A stretch of 64,000 nt of DNA from Distichodus sexfasciatus (taxonomy: Eukaryota > Chordata > Actinopteri > Characiformes > Distichodontidae): contig JAVGVS010000308.1 of the NCBI GenBank assembly GCA_032718565.1, positions 62,001 to 126,000 on the forward strand, read 5' to 3'. A model generated the notes under the pieces. The model had not been told where the DNA came from and made no database searches. It saw only the letters and a program-made list of their open reading frames with translations. Below, piece by piece: positions 51,890 through 62,764 of this stretch (the stretch's first letter is position 1; every line of letters begins with the position of its first letter). Both the position numbers and the translations under genes were made by a program.

Positions 51890-52294
51890 TTCATGTGTGA
51901 GTTCTGTTCTGTGCTTAGACCTCCTGTGAAAAGCAGTTAAACTGCATAACTCCGTAACGTCGTAAAACTGACTTCAGGGCTTTTCCACATCTTTTCAGAT
52001 ACAGTTTTCTGACACATCTCACGTGTTGCCAAACCAAGGACTGTTTTCGTCTTACTCGGTCTTTAAAAGAGGTCCAGAGCCTAGCTCCGTTCAGTCTTGC
52101 CTCACACTGCTGTAATAATTTCGCAAGTTTTTTTTTAAAGTTTACCTTAAATCAAATAGTTCTTTTCCTGGTTTTCCACGTCTTTGGGGCAAATGAATAA
52201 TTTACAGGAGTAGAATGATTTACTCTTGTTCCTTTTACAGATTGACTTTTAAAACGTCTCACCCTCTTTTCTGGTTTTCTGTTTTTCCCTACAG

Positions 52295-53079
52295 GGTTTT
52301 TGCCCAGCTACCTCTTACCTGCCTATGAGGAGGTGGAGAACAGACCCCCGACTCCTCCGCCGCCCTACAGCCCCGCCCAAGCCGGTCAGGGCGGCGACGC
52401 CCCGAGCCCCGAACAACCCGACCACCTTCATCGCCCCTCGCTGCAGTCCGGCCCCACGCCCCCCTGCGATTCGGCGGAAAGTGACCCCACCGGGGGTTGT
52501 CTGGAGGAACCTCGCCATCCTAATCCTCACTTCCCGGGCACAGCGGTGAGGACAGTGACAACAACAGGCAGAAAACCTTACCTGAGCTTTGCGCCGGACG
52601 TTCCACAATCGCAGGTGGCGTGCGCCACGTCGCCCGAAAGCACCAAACGAGGCGTGTGCTGCAAGGAGAACCCGAAATCCGAGGAGCAAGCGCCGGACTG
52701 TTGCCCTGACGCCAAGGACAAGACTCCGGGACGACACAGACGTTTCACGGGCGACTCGGGAATTGAGGTTTGCGTTTGCAACCGTGGGCCGGGGGAGGAA
52801 GAGGACGACGAGATGAAGGAATACGAAGGGCTTTTGGATGGGGAGGGGTTGCAAGAGCAGGATTTTTGTGACAGCTGCAACCCCCACCATGCTGGCGCTG
52901 ACCCTCAACAACGCTCTGGGGACGAGGAGGAGCCGGAGCAGGGATTCGTCGGGCCGGAACAAGACCCAGAGCACAGAGATACTCCCCCAAATCTGCGACC
53001 TCCCATCTGTCTGCATTTGCACACCATTAACGAAACGGAGGCTCCTCACCACGGCAACAACACAGAGCCTCCTATTTAA
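52295..53079 (+). CDS. wbp1l: wbp1l terminal coding exon, PPxY-bearing cytosolic tail
   Basis: A 785 bp open exon finishing the protein (stop TAA 53077-53079). It begins RFLPSYLLPAYEEV. The WW-domain ligand PPPPY is at about residues 133-137 of the 373-residue form, with proline-rich repeats nearby. A variable Ser/Pro/Glu-rich middle follows. The family's most conserved tail block, TPGRHRRFTGDSGIEVCVCN, is at about 255-274, and then come an acidic run (GEEEDDE) and the DFCDSC motif. Order and motifs match human WBP1L. Codon use is far more GC-rich at third positions than the flanking DNA. A long antisense open frame over the same exon is a by-product of this bias. Confidence 0.97.
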
Positions 53080-53765
53080 GCACCGCCTAACTCTAAACGG
53101 CAAACTCGTCGACTGCCGCCTCCCTTTTTCGATTTTTTTTTTTAACGTTCTCGCCTGTACTGTTGCGTGCTTTTTGTGTTTGTGCCCTTCAAAATGCTTT
53201 CTGTTGAAGCAAAGGTTCAGTTGTAAATTTCACGCTTGCCTCAAAATCTCGAGAAAATGGTGTTCGATTTTTCCCAAACTTTCAAGGCTAGCATTTTCTT
53301 AAAGTTTTGGGGATTTTTAGTCAGTGAATTACCAGCTTCACCTTTAAACGATCCACATTCTGTGACGATGAGCCGCCATGACAACGTTAGAGGCAGGCCG
53401 TTTTTTTCTGAACTTTTCCTTTAATGTAAAAACCCAGCAAAGACCTTTTTGTTGTTGACATATCGCCTCAAAGAGAGCGGTCAAAGCCACTGCGGAACGA
53501 CATTATTCATTAGCTAGACCTAAAATGCTCCAGGTATTCGTTAGGGTATTTTATAAATGTGGTTAGAGTTGAGTCAGTATGTTTTGTTTTTCACTAGCTA
53601 ATGCCGGAGTTTAGAAAGGTAAGGAGCAGTGGCTGATTGTACTGCCCACATTTTAAATATTAGTTAGAGTTAAGAGAAGTATTCAAAAATCACATTTTAA
53701 AAATTGCTAAATGAGATTTTTTTAGTTTCGTATCATGTATATCTATATCTATATCTATCTATATA

Positions 53766-53766
<1 letters not shown>

Positions 53767-53806
<40 letters not shown>

Positions 53807-53945
53807 AGGTCATATAAACCCCAGAAAAGAGGTGAGCATAATTTTGTTCAAATGTATTTTAGTTCATTTTATTCGCTATCTTTTAAAGGGACTAGATTAT
53901 GCACTGCGTGAATGCAAGAGTTAAGGGTGAGGGCAGCTTTGTCTG
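53767..53945 (+). repeat. Left arm of a long inverted repeat
   Basis: (TA)n at 53767-53803, then tatcgaaggtcatataaacc onward. 53881-53937 is a perfect reverse complement of 57863-57919 (57 bp). The rest of the arm matches with indels. Confidence 0.9.
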
Positions 53946-55006
53946 AACTAGAGGTTTAATTTATTATTGGTTGTTCTCTTTTCAGGGCCGATTTCCATAC
54001 CGGTCATTGCTACTTAACATGGCCGATAACTGATATTTTCTGGAACTCATATGCAAAAAAAAAAAAAAAACCGAAAAGAAAATCTGTCAATTTTTAATTT
54101 TACAAACACCAGCCTCAGCTGCAGCCTCCTCTCTCCTCCTTCTCAGAGCTTTACTCTGCACCTGTGTGATGTGAGGTGACAACAAGACTTCAGTGTTGAT
54201 TGGCTGGCTACTGCGACATTTAGCCAATCGAGACTGTTGTGGGCGACATTGGGTGAAGCAGCGAGTCGAGATGCAATTCATGCGAGAGGAAGAGACGGCA
54301 TTGAGCCACAGGCATCACCTTTGTAATTACTTTAACACATATCGGCTTCGATAATCGGTCGGCCTCTTAATGAAACGCGACCGTCGCTAAAGCACTAAAA
54401 AGCAGTTTAAACAGTTAGAGAACATGGGCTACTGTGTAGTCCATACGAACAGCAGTCTGCTACAGTTCGAGCTGCTCTTCCTTCAGAACAGGGAACGCAA
54501 GCTGTCATTCATACTGTACGGGTGCAATGGCGTACTACACCTAGCTCACAACCAGGAGTTTATCTTTTTCCGATTTTATTTTTTTATTTTTTTTGGTCTG
54601 AAATGTGACTTTGTTTTTTTGGGGTTTTTTTGTCAGGCTTTTTTGGGGAGAGCCCACACATATGTGGGTTTGTTCCCGCCCCCATCACATGCTCAAGCTT
54701 TATACAGAAAAAAAGTGTATTTTGTATTAAATGGTATGTAGCTGTAAATTGACTTTTGCCGATGTTGTGTAGAATGATGCTCGAGGAGGTTGAAGTAAAT
54801 TACGCATGTTGGACATGAAAGGAATGCCATTTAGACCTAATAAGTTTGTCTGGTGGTTGCAGAACAGCTATGCTTATTAGGTGCTCTGCTGATTTGTCAT
54901 ATCACACTCTTTTCATATGCCTTTAATGAATATCAGATTTATGATACGATTCCTGTGTAAATGAGAATTCGAGGCCAGTATGGGTGAATGGATGCGTCTT
55001 GCACAA

Positions 55007-55040
<34 letters not shown>

Positions 55041-55323
55041 TGGTAATGGCAGTAACCTTGTTGAGTAACTTCTCAGTTAAATAATCATTTTTATTAGCTG
55101 CTTTGGTGCATCATTTATTTCCATATCCTTGGTTTTGACACTGTATGGAAGCTCAAAATAAGCTTGTAATATTTGATGGTACCTGTTCAGTAATGTTATC
55201 ATTTTTCCCTTTTTTTTTAAAAAGTTTAATTGGCGATAATAGAAATATATAATTTCAGATGAGATTAATTACATTTCTTCATCGATGCTACTTTTTGTTT
55301 GTCTTTAACAGTAGAGACTAATT

Positions 55324-56318
55324 AGTAGGGGTGTAAAACAATATTGTATCGAATCTACAGAATTTTATGAAATTACAAAGCCTGTTCCAATGCGATTTCA
55401 AATTGTTTCCATTCAGGAGACAATAATCGATATCGGACGAAATCATATTATGAATTAACACAATCACTTCCATTCATATCACATCACAAAATCAATTCAA
55501 ATGTAATTGAATATTTTTGTTTATATAGCAGACATTTAAATGAAAAAAACAAAACAAAACATTGGGCCTGATTCAGCAGCATTTACGCATTTAGCAGGCG
55601 ATCTTACCCAGAACCAGTTCCGCTTTTCCTGATTTCAGTCTCATTTGGGATTATGGGGTCTTACTCCAGGGCCCAATAGTTGTAGTGCTGGATGTAGACC
55701 TCAAACCCACAACCTCTTGGTCCAGAGGCTAGTATTCTAACCACTAGACCACCGCCGTCCCACCAAAAGCTGTATACGTGTTTTTCCTTAAATTTGTTCT
55801 TGACCACATTTTGACATCAATTAATAAACCCAACAGGCTTGTCTTTTACTCCAACACATGCATTAAAATCTGTGTGTGAGTGCTCTTCAGTATTCATGTA
55901 CTCTGTTCTTACCGAAGAACAAATCTTAAATACATTTCAAAGAAAACCTCCCGAGTCTGAGGAACACGGTTCTGCCTTCATGGGACAGTGGTGGGACAGA
56001 TACTGATCAGGACTTGGAGGTTGTGGGTGTGGGTCCTACCTCCAGCACTACCATCATTGGGACCCTGAGCAAGACTTAACCCCAAGATTATCCAGGGAGA
56101 CTGTCCCTGAAATGAGGAAAATGGAAGTCGCTCTGAATAAGAACATCTGCTATATTTTAAAAATGTTAAAAAGTGTGTGTGTGGCTTTTAAGAATCTCCT
56201 GTTTCTTTATAAGTTAACCTATTATGACAATGAGCAGAACATTGTAGATCATTATAAGATTGTTAATCAATGAATCGAAGTATCAGTGTAGACTGATGTA
56301 TCGTTGCACCCTTACTAA
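55324..56318. mobile_element. TIR element with two inverted repeats nested inside
   Basis: Outer ends tagtaggggtgtaaaacaat and tgtatcgttgcacccttact. Inside, copies of the tttagcaggcg-type repeat sit at 55570-55765 (+) and 55985-56155 (-) in inverted orientation, about 220 bp apart. Confidence 0.65.
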
Positions 56319-57117
56319 TCAGTGTCGTTCCACTGCATTCTTTAGAGTTTATTTGACCTTTGCTGTGAATTATCAGTAAAGCCTGCAGCAATGTTGGTGA
56401 CGTTTAGATAGTGTCGAAGTTCAAAGGGCGAGCCAGTCAGTCAGTCAGAAAGAGATAGCGCAGGGATAGAGGTTCAGTGTAAATGGAGTTTTCTTTTTAA
56501 ACAAACAGCAGTCTCTAGATACCTGTAGGTCTCCTAGATTGGCCTGTGTTTCATTGTTAAGAAAACTATATATTATGCATGCCACCTCATGTATAGGTGC
56601 ATGAGGCTTTATGCATAGAAGATGCATTTTTCTCTTGTAATACATGTTAATCTTCATGCTAGAAGCTGTACAACTTATTACAAGTTTGTTGAGATTTGGG
56701 GAACTGGTGCTCTCATCTTTCTTCTGCTGTTCCATAGTCCCAGACATTTTCCCTTTTACCTTTAATGTTATGAGACCAAAAATATATTGGTAAAAAAAAG
56801 AGGAAATTAGAATTTAGAATCAGCAGTAGCCCGTTTTTTGGCAATTTGAATGAGATTCATTTGCTTTATTTTTGCCTGAATAAGGTGTCATTGCACTGTT
56901 TTAAAGTTGATGCAGGAGTTTGTGTTTAGTTGGTGACGAAGGCTTTTAGAAGCTAAACCAAACTTTGCCAGTGTTAAACTCACATGTTAATTCGAAAATT
57001 ATTTGCTTATCTCTAGTTGTGTTTTTATACAAATAAAAACTGCATTTTTCTGCTATGGGTAAACATTTTGTATAAAGCCTCAGCCAAATGAACGAGTATC
57101 AAAGAATGTACACTATG

Positions 57118-57123
57118 AATAAA
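57118..57123 (+). promoter_or_regulatory. wbp1l: Candidate wbp1l polyadenylation signal
   Basis: AATAAA followed 20-45 bp downstream by a GT-rich element. It is the clearest such pair downstream of the wbp1l stop and before the oppositely oriented cyp17a1 locus. Confidence 0.55.
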
Positions 57124-57481
57124 ACCTTTAAAGTCAAGTGTGGTTCCCTGTGTGGTTTGTTTATTTATTTATTTGTGGATACACTGACACTGAGAATATA
57201 GGACGGAACAATAATACATTTTAATATAAAATATTTACCATTCAAATGCAGCACGCCATTTACGTCATACTAAACCAACCTGCTCTGAATGTTGTAAAGT
57301 AAATCAACCCCAGATGTGATCAGCAAACATATTCTAGAAACAGCATTTTAAGGTAGTTTGTTGTATGATCGGTTTTACAAGGGATTTTAAATATCTTCTT
57401 TTTATTACAGGATGAAAGAAGTATTTTTACTGATACGCCAGCTAAATTTTAGAAGTTAAGACATTAGACATTAGTGTATAT

Positions 57482-57851
57482 TAGGGCAGGGTATCGTCAC
57501 TGATTTCCTGAATCGATTCGATTCCAATTCACAAGGTCATGATCCGATCTAATTCTCGTATCTCTAATACTAGTTTTGCTTGGTTATAAAATAACTTGTT
57601 TTAAAATCAGCCAAAACATCTTTGCCTTTTAGGCCAGATGCAAGATTTGAGCAGAAAGCAGTTTAAATATGGTTTATTTAGTTTCGTTTTCGCCGTGTCT
57701 TAATGTTTTATAGTTTCCGCGCCGGTCATGGTAAGTAGTGCAGCAAAGCCACAGAAAAGATTGATCCAATTTAATTTTAATCGATATTATCGTATTTTTC
57801 AATCCAGAATCGTATATTTATCGGTGAATTGATTTCTTGAACCCAGCCCTG
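57482..57851. mobile_element. MITE, agggcagggtatcg family
   Basis: Begins agggcagggtatcgtcactg and ends gatttcttgaacccagccct, inverted ends. It abuts the right arm of the long inverted repeat at 57855. Confidence 0.65.
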
Positions 57852-57854
57852 GCC

Positions 57855-58006
57855 TGTATTGTGCTGCCCTCACCCTTAACTCTTGCATTCACGCAGTGCA
57901 TAATCTAGTCCCTTTAAAAAGGAGTAGCAGATAAATGAACTAAAGGCTACATTTAGACAAAATAATTTTTTCCACCTCTTTTTCTAGAGGGTTTATATGT
58001 GCTTCA

Positions 58007-58050
<44 letters not shown>
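57855..58050 (-). repeat. Right arm of a long inverted repeat
   Basis: Reverse complement of 53767-53945, including the outer (TA)n at 58008-58050. 57863-57919 is the perfect 57 bp core. Confidence 0.9.
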
Positions 58051-58053
<3 letters not shown>

Positions 58054-58930
58054 ATCACTTTTTTCTGTTCACTGAATGCAATATGTGGCTGAGTGTAAAA
58101 TGTAGTTTGCTGTTCTTTTATGAGCTATTGCAGTTGCAGTTCCATGAAAAATATGAAAGCAGTCCATATTTTATTATATCACTGCAGATCTGTTTTTATA
58201 GCAGCTATGCCATGTCATATTCCAACACCTTTACACTAGATTCAGTTTGCTGATAAGAGGAAATAGGACGCAGCAGATGAGGACACCGGGATTTATTTTA
58301 ATGATATAATTAAAATAATATATGTAGTTTGCAACTTCCAGGTTAGATTAAGATCATTTACTCATAAGATAAAAATAAGATGAAGTACTGCAAAAAAGTT
58401 TGAAATTTTGAAATAGGCATGGTAAAGTTAAGAAAGAACACGATTTGTATTATTTTTACACAGACATTGTTAACAAATCCGTAAAACCAATAATTCAGAA
58501 ATAAAGTGATGTGGTACATATGTGATATATGTAACCTGCCCCAATTATTGCTCTAAAAAGTATATTTTTAAATGTCTTTTTTTATTATTTAAGATAACTA
58601 TTTATACTCACGATCTATACACATAACCCCCAAAACTATGCACTATTAGTAAGTATTAAAAATGTAAAAATAAAGAAAACCTTTATACGTCAGCTAAACA
58701 AGATTCCACTCTGATTTAAGCTCGGATTTGATTAGCAAAAGTATTCTAGAACATTTTTAAATACTTTGTGATCTGTATTAGAATGGATCTGAAATATATC
58801 TTATATAGACAGAAAGAGAAGTATTAATACTCATAGTCTAAACACATAACCACAGAGACTGTACACTTTTTTGTCCAAAAACATGCACATACGGTAAGCA
58901 AACTATAAAAATGTAATGAAGAAAAGCACA

Positions 58931-59229
58931 CTATGCTGATTTAGCCTCGTTGTACTGGTAGAACTGTGATTTCTTTTCCCAACCGGGCCTGACCCTGGCC
59001 ACGACCTTATACCTCTGGGGCTGGAGGACGACCCCGAATTTGCCCTGCAGCTCAGGTAAAGGCTGACCGATGGGCACGTCCAGCGAACCTTGCAAAATCC
59101 AGCATCGCATAAGAAGAGAAGAGCCCATTTTGGCCAACGCCTCACCGAGACAAACGCGAAGACCTGCTCCGAACGGTAAGTATCCGCCTGACGGAGGGCA
59201 CAGACTGTTCCTTCTCATCCAGAAACCGG
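58931..59229 (-). pseudogene. cyp17a1: cyp17a1 exon 8 (heme loop, one frameshift)
   Basis: Enters as RFLDEK, loses one base, then continues in the next frame with NSLCPPSGGYLPFGAGLRVC and LGEALAKM. It carries the P450 signature FxxGxRxCxG with its axial Cys. It ends QPLPELQGKFGVVLQPQRYK and a short tail before TAG at 58931-58933. In the entering frame, a TGA follows shortly after the heme region. The segment after ALAKM (GSSLLMRC) is altered relative to the usual helix L. Confidence 0.85.
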
Positions 59230-59367
59230 CTTGTTTAAATAAGAAACAAAACCAAGGAAAAACAGCTTTCTGTGTCATGCAATGGCAGAAGCGGGTAACT
59301 GACGGCTATTCTGCCATACTGAAAGCTCCTATTTTCAGCACTATTATGAAAACTGTGATTTTCCTAC

Positions 59368-59462
59368 CAGGGGTCAAAAGAGTTCAGGTTTTTTTCCATT
59401 CTCATCATGATGCAAAAGACCCACAATTAACGATGACTCGTACCTTTTCTTACTGTGTACTC
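59368..59462 (-). pseudogene. cyp17a1: cyp17a1 exon 7 (disrupted)
   Basis: EYTVRKGT is readable, then frame breaks at several single-base gains or losses. Two are in T runs (four T where three are expected before the LHHDE and FDP segments). FDPC at the end is back in register with exon 8's RFLDE. The 5' boundary is uncertain because the expected AG acceptor just upstream reads tg in this sequence. Confidence 0.72.
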
Positions 59463-59684
59463 CAATACAGTAAATAATAAAACATGCATATTAGAACAAT
59501 AGGTTTCCACATTAATGGCGCTACAATTTTTGATAAAAGTTTAATAATGATAAACCAAAAAAAAACAGATTCAGATGAGAGCAGCTGTTTATTTCCCAGT
59601 TTGACTCTGTTTATAGACTTCTGTTTCTAGTTATATTTAACAGAAAGACTAACTCGTAGAATAAATACCGGTTTCATCACGATC

Positions 59685-60030
59685 AATTTTATATAGATTC
59701 AACGGGCAATGATTCGCTGTCTGCTACGATTCGATTCGATTCGATTCACTTCAACTCAGAATCCATCAAACAATTTGAGATAAAATCATACGCTGATTTA
59801 ACTCTTTCATTCATATCAAACCACTGGTGCTAAACTAAAATATCTTTTGACGTTTATTTCTGACCTCAACCAGACATTTACATGAACAACAATCTTCCCT
59901 TTTAACAAAAACAGACCTCTTGTGTAACATGAAATGATGTTATAATGTGTATGTCTGATGTTTTCATTTTGGATCGATGCCATTGTCGTGTAGGTCTTTA
60001 AAGCGATGTATCATAACACCTCAATTCCAC
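59685..60030. repeat. Dispersed repeat in cyp17a1 intron 6
   Basis: Words gattcgattcgattcgattc, ggatcgatgcc and gcgatgtatcataacacct recall the taggggtgtaa element family at 32358 and 55324. Ends are unclear. Confidence 0.45.
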
Positions 60031-60102
60031 ATGGAGGTCTTCAGTACGAAATATACCCTTTCACATGTTTTTGAGTGAGCTGACATATAAATGAGGGCCA
60101 AC

Positions 60103-60264
60103 CTAGAGTCCGAGAGCCACTGGGGGATGAAGAGGAGAAACAGGCCGGGATTCTGGAGAACTTCTGGATATAGACAGTAGTAAGTGATTTGGTCTGTCGT
60201 TTAATTTGGGATGCCTGTCCCTTCCAATCTTACTGTCCATCTCTTCTTGAATCCTTTTCTGGAC
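60103..60264 (-). pseudogene. cyp17a1: cyp17a1 exon 6 (disrupted, K-helix)
   Basis: Acceptor ttatacag. It reads VQKRIQEEMDSKIGRDRHPK and LNDR in frame, then loses bases in the stretch that should encode NLPYLEATIREVLRIRPVAP. EVL, RP and ALSDS are visible only in mixed frames. The ExxR pair of the K-helix, essential in all P450s, is therefore not encoded in frame. The frame entering from exon 5 ends in TAG at 60103-60105. Confidence 0.82.
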
Positions 60265-60936
60265 CTGTATAATGGAGGAAACTTGTGACTACTCGTCATA
60301 ATAATTCTCACCTTAACTTACTGACTATGCTTTTGGTGATGGAGCTGGATGGTGAAAAAAACTGAACTGCAACTGAAAAATCTATTACAAGCATTATATG
60401 CATTTTAAAAAGTAATTTTTATTTATATAGCACCTTCCATGCATAAAAATGCAGCCCTAAATGCTTAACATTTAGAATAAAATTCAGGACAAAGCTATAC
60501 AACTAGTAGTTAAGGAAAGTGTAAAATGATAAAAATAACTAATTAGACAATTCAAAAAGTAATGATAATAAAACATTTAAATAAAAATGATTACAATGAA
60601 CAACTACAAACAAATTATTTTAAAATTCAAACCAAAGAAATTTGGCCACAATAATTTAAAGTATTAAATGTTAAAAGCCAGACTTTCTTTTTTTTTTTTT
60701 TTGAGTTTTTAAGCTTTAAAACTAATGTAAGTGTTCAGATTAATTACGGCTTAGGTTTAATTTCTAACTTTGGTATGTGGAGAATCTTAGATGTTGATTA
60801 ATAGGAGGACAGTTAACTGATCAACAAGAAGGTGCAAAGACATTAAGTGCTTTTTAAAGAATATCATAAAAAAATCCATTCTAAAAGACACAGGGTATCT
60901 TGATATGATTTCTTTAAAAAACATGTTATACTGGAC

Positions 60937-61146
60937 CTGTGGATGGTGTATAAGATATACACTGGCCCATTTCAGTACAGTGGTTGTTGTCTCGACTCCT
61001 GCACCAAAAATATCTCCTACAGTCATCAGTAGGTGATCATCAGTCAGACCAACATCACGAGTGCTAGTGTTGTTATTCTCAGAGCTGTGTTTGGCTCGCA
61101 GCAGTGCGTCCATCAAGTCTCGCTGGACATTATCACTGTAATTCAC
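60937..61146 (-). pseudogene. cyp17a1: cyp17a1 exon 5 (intact, I-helix)
   Basis: A 210 bp exon of 70 codons beginning VNYSDNVQRDLMDALLRAKH. It includes DVGLTDDHLLMTVGDIFGAG and VETTTTVLKW, the oxygen-binding I-helix with the acid-alcohol pair, and ends HHPQ. The acceptor ccctctgcag is good. The donor reads gtccag, a weak GT site whose bases repeat the first six of exon 6, so splicing here may be impaired. Confidence 0.88.
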
Positions 61147-61635
61147 CTGCAGAGGGAGACACATCTCAAGTGAGTGAGTTGAAGTAAAGCAGATAAAGAG
61201 TGACACCAAAAAAGGAGACTACAATCGTAATTATAGTATACTAATATTCTATAGTAATATAGATGTTTTAAACATCAGTGACTAAATATTTAGTTAAATA
61301 AAAACTAACAGATATAATATTGATGAAATCAACAAGTTTGGAGCTAAACCATTTGGAGTTCTTAGAAAATAATATGAACATAACATGAACAAAATAATAG
61401 TTGCACTGTTCACATAAAGGATAAGATCAAATTTCACATATAGGTTTTCAGGATACATAATATCTTCATCTGGAAGTCAGGATCTAAACATGTTGTCTAA
61501 TAGATGTGAAGATGTCAATCACATCTGCATTGTCTGTTCAAAGAGATGTTAAGCTTTTTTTTGTGTTATTGTTATATTATGTAATATAATATAATAAATA
61601 AATAAACTATAACAGGTTGTCTTAATGTATTTCAC

Positions 61636-61722
61636 CTTGTGCTCCTCATATTTCTTTTGCAGTAGCTTGTCTCTAATGGCAACACAGTGCTTAAGAATTC
61701 TGAGGTCTTCATTCGGAAATAC
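61636..61722 (-). pseudogene. cyp17a1: cyp17a1 exon 4 (intact open frame)
   Basis: An 87 bp exon of 29 codons, VFPNEDLRILKHC followed by VAIRDKLLQKKYEEHK, between acceptor tttgtag and donor gtgaaa. It is in phase with exons 3 and 5 and matches the family's FPNKDLRILK.C..IRDKLLQKKYEEHK segment. Confidence 0.88.
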
Positions 61723-61815
61723 CTACAAAGCAAGCAAATGGTTACGTATTCAGATTTTGGTGTAAGGTGTGCTGTAACTACAATGGAATAGCTGAGTGAT
61801 GAAGAAGAAAGTCAC

Positions 61816-62038
61816 CTGTAGCCATGGAAAGATGTCTACTAAACTGTCTTTAGCCACAGTGTCCACAATGCCCTGGCTGTACTGGAGCATCCCTTCAACT
61901 TCAGGGTCTTTACGTTTATATGAGGAGTTGAAGCAGAGGGAACACACCACGTTTGTGACGGCTCGGATCAGCTCTGGCGCCATGTCTATGGCGGAGCACT
62001 GCAGGTCTGTCAGAAGCTCACACATGGAGCTGGCTTCT
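61816..62038 (-). pseudogene. cyp17a1: cyp17a1 exon 3 (intact open frame)
   Basis: Acceptor tccagtttgcag. The exon encodes 74 codons starting EASSMCELLTDLQ and including RAVTNVVCSLCFNSSYKRKD, then YSQGIVDTVAKDSLVDIFPW, ending LQ at donor gtgact. There are no stops or shifts. These match the D-F helix region of fish Cyp17a1, including the conserved KDSLVDIFPWLQ. It is annotated as part of a disrupted locus, although this exon itself is undamaged. Confidence 0.88.
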
Positions 62039-62484
62039 CTGCAAACTGGAGGAAAGGAAGAAGAGAAAAGGATGTTTTTTAGTAGTGTGTATACTACCTA
62101 TATACAGTGTAGGAGTTTATAAGATGCTCAAACAACATAAATTGCATTGACTTTATTATGTGTAATGGCAAGACATATAAAGGTTCAAAGTAAAATAAGC
62201 TTAAATTGAACTTGCCACTCCACGTAGTAAGTGTGTTTAATGTAGGGTTCAAATCAATATCATGATTATGAACACTTTTACCTACATCACAACTAATGAA
62301 CATGTTTTGCTCTCATAATTCACTGCGCTGTAAAGATTTTTTTAAAATTAATTTACAAGTAATTGCTCAGCCCCAAAAGTAAGCCTACATTGAACTTTTA
62401 GTATATGAGTGGCAAGTCATATAACGGTTTAATATAAGGTAAGCTTACATGTAATCTTAACTACGTAATAGATTTGATGCTCAC

Positions 62485-62619
62485 TTATTTTCTCCAAAGA
62501 TGCTGTTCCTCCAAACCTGGAAAGAGCTCATGCATTAATTTTTCTGATGGAATTTATGTAGTACTGTAATCAGCAAAGGCAATGTCTTTCCCATCTCGTG
62601 TCAGGATGTCTGTAGTAAC
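62485..62619 (-). pseudogene. cyp17a1: cyp17a1 exon 2 (disrupted)
   Basis: After acceptor ttttcaag it reads VTTDILTRDGKDIAFADYST, as expected for the family, then TAA at 62554-62556. Beyond the stop, fragments resembling KFH, MH.L, FGG and LEKI are scattered over frames, consistent with several small deletions. A GTGAGC donor remains at the end. The segment normally forms the B'-C region of the P450 substrate pocket. Confidence 0.8.
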
Positions 62620-62764
62620 CTTGAAAAGCAGATAAAATTCAGAAAATAAAACTAATGCAGGGCTGATTGTTTTACCTGTAAAAGCAAGTCAGTAATCTTG
62701 GGTATTAAATCTCCAACTTATCGAGCAGTTGGTAAAAAATCCCAGTCTTACAAGACCTACTTAC

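Larger units (their letters stand above)
50596..52294 (+). other. wbp1l: wbp1l intron 3
   Basis: Carries a full SINE at 50720-50972 and a 688 bp TIR element at 51202-51889, separated by about 230 bp. The remainder is AT-rich intron sequence ending in a good polypyrimidine tract before the exon at 52295. Confidence 0.75.
53080..57123 (+). other. wbp1l: wbp1l 3' UTR (inferred)
   Basis: Non-coding sequence after the stop. The first strong AATAAA in a suitable context is at 57118-57123, followed by a GT-rich stretch (gtggttccctgtgtggtttg). This implies a roughly 4 kb 3' UTR. It would contain a (TA)n plus inverted-repeat arm at 53767-53945, an A-run near 54055, (GT)n at 55010-55040 and a nested transposon at 55324-56318. 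The extent is inferred from the signal only. Confidence 0.5.
57124..58930. other. Interval between convergent wbp1l and cyp17a1
   Basis: Non-coding. Holds a TIR element at 57482-57851 and the right arm of a long inverted repeat at 57855-58050, which ends in (TA)n at 58008-58050. AT-rich DNA follows that should include the cyp17a1 3' UTR. Confidence 0.65.

Noticed and set aside
52315..53103. 262-codon minus-strand open frame over wbp1l exon 4
   Set aside because: It mirrors a GC-rich coding exon whose plus-strand protein is unmistakable. The antisense reading has no domain, splice or promoter support.
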